Shown here one piece after another: positions 25,359-28,048 of a stretch of DNA of 28,048 bases. Below the pieces are notes generated by a model. The model saw only the letters and a program-made list of their open reading frames with translations. It did not search any database and had not been told where the DNA came from. A program made the translations under genes and the position numbers. This DNA is from a virus. The stretch covers positions 1-28,048 of IMG/VR virus record IMGVR_UViG_3300042555_001861, one strand, 5' to 3'. Within the stretch, counting starts at the first letter, position 1, and every line of letters begins with the position of its first letter.

Positions 25359-26164
25359 TCTTCACACTCTACTCCTTCTGCTTTCAGCGCCATAATATCT
25401 TTCATTTCTTTGATTTGATCATTTACTAGATTGAAAATTTCACTTGAAGTGTTTTCCATAAATTCTTTCAACATGGCTTTATCAGTAACTGTACCATCTG
25501 GAGTTTCAATGCTGTCAATACAGTTAACCACTACATCTACAGTCATGCCTGTGAGATTTACAAAACTTTCTCCAAATTTTGCTACTTTTTCTTCGTCTGA
25601 TAACTCGTTGTCATTGACAATGGCAATTAATTTCTGCTGTTCGAATGTTTTAATAGCAATTTTTGTAAGTTCTTTGTAGGTATAGGGTCGAATATTTAAT
25701 TTCAATTCACTCACAGCAAGTGTGTCATTGTATACAAAATCGCCTACTTTGTCTAGGAATGACAATAAATTTATATCGTACTCATTACGGTGATCACAAG
25801 CAGGACAAGAACTCTTTACTTCCATTCTTTCACCATAGGTGGCAATACGAATGGCAATCAGCACCGGATCCATATCTATACTAGGCATCAGCCAAGGATT
25901 TTTTATAGCTGGTACGCAGCTTTTTATTACTTCTACAGTGGCAGCACCATTCATTAATGCGTCAGGAGTTTTGAACATTAATTCGTCTTTGGCTGTCATG
26001 GCAAACACAGGATATTCTTCAGTTTCGCTGATATCCAACGAGCCTTCTGGATAAAACTTTCCCTTACTGGGTAATTTCAAATACAATTTTGGTTGTCTAA
26101 AATAGTTGGCCAGAGGGTTGTGAACTGTTTTCCTCATTGGTTGCGGAATGGTTTGATCAGGCAT
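25292..26164 (-). CDS. 26: Baseplate hub assembly protein gp26-like
   Basis: 290 residues (T4: 208). The segment YLKLPSKGKFYPEGSLDI (28-45), then MTAKDELMFKTPDALMNG (56-73), VIKSCVPAIKNPW (79-91) and DPVLIAIRIATYGERME (99-115), is the hallmark of the T4 baseplate protein family containing gp26. Two CxxC pairs, C120/C123 (SSCPACDHRNEYDI) and C267/C270 (CEECQHKF), could form one zinc site. The family takes part in building the baseplate hub. GGAG stands eight bases before the ATG, and a perfect TATAAATA lies 34 bases upstream. Its 3' end overlaps the small gene that follows. Confidence 0.82.
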   Translation of the reverse strand: MPDQTIPQPMRKTVHNPLANYFRQPKLYLKLPSKGKFYPEGSLDISETEEYPVFAMTAKDELMFKTPDALMNGAATVEVIKSCVPAIKNPWLMPSIDMDPVLIAIRIATYGERMEVKSSCPACDHRNEYDINLLSFLDKVGDFVYNDTLAVSELKLNIRPYTYKELTKIAIKTFEQQKLIAIVNDNELSDEEKVAKFGESFVNLTGMTVDVVVNCIDSIETPDGTVTDKAMLKEFMENTSSEIFNLVNDQIKEMKDIMALKAEGVECEECQHKFTLEIAMDQTNFFVVGS

Positions 26165-26175
26165 TTTTTTTCTCC

Positions 26176-26183
26176 GATAAATA
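26176..26183 (+). promoter_or_regulatory. Late promoter for the tape-measure-like gene
   Basis: GATAAATA fits NATAAATA and is 7 of 8 to the T4 form. Start of transcription near 26189 would give a leader of about 43 bases with GGGG at 26218-26221 before the ATG at 26232. It points toward the minus-strand late promoter at 26198-26205. Confidence 0.5.
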
Positions 26184-26197
26184 CTTTATCTACATTG

Positions 26198-26205
26198 TAT
26201 TTATA
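26198..26205 (-). promoter_or_regulatory. Late promoter for gp26
   Basis: The minus strand reads TATAAATA, a perfect T4 late element. Start of transcription near 26192 leaves a short leader containing GGAG before the gp26 ATG at 26164. Confidence 0.75.
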
Positions 26206-26231
26206 TACGTAGTTTTTGGGGTTTACAATAA

Positions 26232-28048
26232 ATGGCAGAAGTCTTCGGCGATCTTGGCGGGCAACCAATTCAACTTAATAATGCAGCTACAGAAGCTACG
26301 TTAAAACAACTTCTTGCGGCCATGCTGGCGCAGGTGGCCATGCAGAACAAAGGTACCAAAAAAGACAATGCCACACAAAAAGAACTAGAAAAAGAACTGA
26401 CCAGACTGGCAGGATCAGCTAAAGCTGTAACTAAAGCCAATGACGAACTGAGTAAATCTGCAAAGAAAAAACTAGCAGATGCTGATGCCGAAGCCAAGGC
26501 CCGTAAAAAAGCTGCGGATCTAGAACAGCAACAAATAAAAAGTCTGCAAATGGCTATTTCTGCTACAGATGCATTTGCCAACGGACTTGAACGAGGAATA
26601 ACATCACTATCTAGAACCATAAGCACATTTTCAAATTTAAATTCAAGTTTTACTTCAGCTGCCAGTGCCATGTCAGGTATTCCGTTAGTAGGAGGAGCAT
26701 TAGCCTCAGTGTTTGGTACGGTGGCACAAGCAGGTGAACGTACTTATAAAGCATTTCAACAGGCATCTAGTGTTGGTGCAAATTTTGGAGGCAGTATCAA
26801 TGACATGATAGATTCTGCCACTAGTGCCGGCTTGACCTTTGATCAATTTTCTTCAGTGATTGCAAAAAATGGTGAAAACATTGCCATGTTAGGACAAGGA
26901 GCAGGAGATGGTGCTAAACGCTTAGCCGAACTTGGAGCCAAGATTCGAAAAAGTCCCTTATCCGCTGATCTAGCTAGACTGGGCTATACCACTGAAGACA
27001 TAAACGGTGGTATGGCTAGATATGCAGGTATCTTGGCCAAGACTGGCCAGCTTGAAGGAAAAACAAATGCAGAATTAGTACAAGGCAGTGCCGATTACCT
27101 TAAAAATATGGATGCTTTATCTAAATTGACCGGTAAAAGTAAGGACGCACTGAAAGCAGAACAAGATGCATTGATGGCGGATGCAGCCTATAGAATTAAA
27201 CTGAATAGCTTGGATGCTAAAGGACAAGAACAACTTAATGCATTAATGCTGTCGACACCAAAACATCTGCAGGCCGGATTAAAAGAAATAATCGCCTTTG
27301 GTGGTGCCACTTCTGCCGCAGGTACAAATTATATAATGATGGCTCAGCAAAGTGCAGGAGCAGCAAATCAGGCATATGCAGAAATGGAGCGTACGGGAAC
27401 GCTGACCGCAAAAACAGCTCAAAACGTATACGATGTACAGAGAGCAGAAGCACAAGCAATAATAAAATCACCCTCAGGAAAATTATTTGCCAATGTGGGT
27501 GATTCAATACAGCAAGGTATAATACTAAGTATGTCTGACCTAGCTGCACAAAGTGGCTCCTTCACTGAAATTACAAAAAAACGCCAAGAAGCAGAAGCTG
27601 CTGCTGCTGCAAAGAGGGAAGCAGGGATAAAGGACGGATTAGATCCATCTCAACTGCAACAATTTCAAACACTGATAGCCGAAATCAATAATCGACTCAC
27701 AAAGATGGCGGCACAGTTTATGCCTGAACTAGAGTCAGCATTTAGAAAACTTGCAGATTTCACTGAAGCATACATCGTGCCTGTGTTTAAGTTTATGTTG
27801 GAATACATTGAAGAAGTGATAATTGGCCTGGCAGTTTTAAAAGGGGCTGCACTGGCCTTTAAAGCCTATTTGGCTGTGAAAGAGTTCAAGGCTTCACTAC
27901 GCGGTACCCCCGGTAATCCGATGTATGTGAAAGAAGAAGGTGGTGGAAGAGGAAGGGGAAGAGGAAGGGGAAGAGGAAGGGGAAGAGGTAGAGGTGGCAG
28001 AGTACCAACTCCATCAGGTGGTGGCAGAGTACCAACTCCATCAGGTGG
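26232..28048 (+). CDS. Tape-measure-like tail protein (3' end outside window)
   Basis: 605 codons are visible, with no stop before the right edge. Residues about 45-105 are a charged Lys/Ala/Glu coiled-coil stretch (ELEKELTRLAGSAKAVTKAN). Then come Ala/Gly/Ser-rich helices with GIPLVGGALASVFGTVAQAG (about 138-157), like the hydrophobic parts of tail tape measure proteins, and a second hydrophobic segment at about 521-550 (EEVIIGLAVLKGAALAFKAY). After it the protein turns into Gly/Arg repeats (residue 572 onward) and GRVPTPSGG repeats. The gene lies beside gp26, where T4 has hub and tape-measure genes (26-51-27-28-29), so a gp29-type role is inferred; sequence similarity to gp29 is not evident. 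It has its own late promoter. It could also be another long tail or hub protein. Confidence 0.55.
   Translation, partial: MAEVFGDLGGQPIQLNNAATEATLKQLLAAMLAQVAMQNKGTKKDNATQKELEKELTRLAGSAKAVTKANDELSKSAKKKLADADAEAKARKKAADLEQQQIKSLQMAISATDAFANGLERGITSLSRTISTFSNLNSSFTSAASAMSGIPLVGGALASVFGTVAQAGERTYKAFQQASSVGANFGGSINDMIDSATSAGLTFDQFSSVIAKNGENIAMLGQGAGDGAKRLAELGAKIRKSPLSADLARLGYTTEDINGGMARYAGILAKTGQLEGKTNAELVQGSADYLKNMDALSKLTGKSKDALKAEQDALMADAAYRIKLNSLDAKGQEQLNALMLSTPKHLQAGLKEIIAFGGATSAAGTNYIMMAQQSAGAANQAYAEMERTGTLTAKTAQNVYDVQRAEAQAIIKSPSGKLFANVGDSIQQGIILSMSDLAAQSGSFTEITKKRQEAEAAAAAKREAGIKDGLDPSQLQQFQTLIAEINNRLTKMAAQFMPELESAFRKLADFTEAYIVPVFKFMLEYIEEVIIGLAVLKGAALAFKAYLAVKEFKASLRGTPGNPMYVKEEGGGRGRGRGRGRGRGRGRGGRVPTPSGGGRVPTPSG
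27945..27988 (+). repeat. Pure-purine 12-base tandem repeat (Arg-Gly tract)
   Basis: Forty-four bases without a pyrimidine: three full copies and two thirds of the unit GGAAGAGGAAGG. It encodes alternating Gly and Arg. Such tracts are prone to slippage and can form unusual DNA structures. Confidence 0.95.
27996..28048 (+). repeat. 27-base tandem repeat (GRVPTPSGG), cut by the window edge
   Basis: Copy one is 27996-28022; copy two, 28023-28048, is identical as far as it can be seen (26 of 27 bases). Each codes for GRVPTPSGG. More copies may lie beyond the edge. Confidence 0.9.

Noticed and set aside
26270-26671. 133-codon minus-strand frame, Ala/Ser/Leu-rich
   Set aside because: Shadow of the coiled-coil part of the tape-measure-like gene.

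Overview
The window is a 28 kb piece of a T4-like tailed phage (myovirus morphology), most likely marine. It carries homologues of T4 genes 6, 25, 5, 53, 55, 47, 46 and 26, plus probable counterparts of 48/54, 27, 51 and 29. The proteins resemble those of cyanophage and pelagiphage myoviruses more than coliphage T4. There are no ribosomal, metabolic, photosynthesis or integration genes. The DNA is AT-rich, genes abut or overlap by a few bases, and matches to the T4-type late promoter NATAAATA stand before four of the transcription units. The exact host cannot be told from the window.

Layout. (1) 1-17685, minus strand: a compact baseplate and tail operon read right to left: gp48/54-like, gp53, a hub candidate (gp27-like), gp5 spike, gp25, gp6, and a giant protein of at least 2717 residues that runs off the left edge. 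The giant protein is easy to miss because its stop codon lies outside the window. It probably fills a gp7-like wedge or peripheral baseplate role and ends in FG-GAP-type beta-propeller repeats. (2) 17686-17768: divergent control region with a late promoter for the baseplate operon. (3) 17769-22123, plus strand: late sigma factor gp55, recombination nuclease gp47/gp46, a small basic protein and a GIY-YIG protein. The order 55-47-46 is that of T4. (4) 22124-22663: non-coding region of raised GC with strong internal base pairing (candidate structured RNA), then a run of hairpins, a possible leader peptide and a late promoter. (5) 22664-25046, plus strand: two late proteins of unknown function that share a C-terminal module and carry T4-prohead-protease-like L-x-E sites. 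They look like processed head-internal proteins. (6) 25052-25077: palindromic two-way terminator. (7) 25080-26164, minus strand: gp26 and a small gp51-position gene. (8) 26165-26231: two late promoters facing each other. (9) 26232 to the right edge, plus strand: tape-measure-like protein ending, within the window, in arginine-glycine and nonapeptide repeats.

How it fits together: gp55 is the sigma factor that reads NATAAATA promoters, gp46/47 processes DNA for recombination-dependent replication, and the late units make the baseplate wedge, hub, spike, tape measure and candidate head-internal proteins. The least explained parts are the structured intergenic region 22124-22663, the paired proteins after it, the gp55 insertion and the giant propeller-bearing protein.
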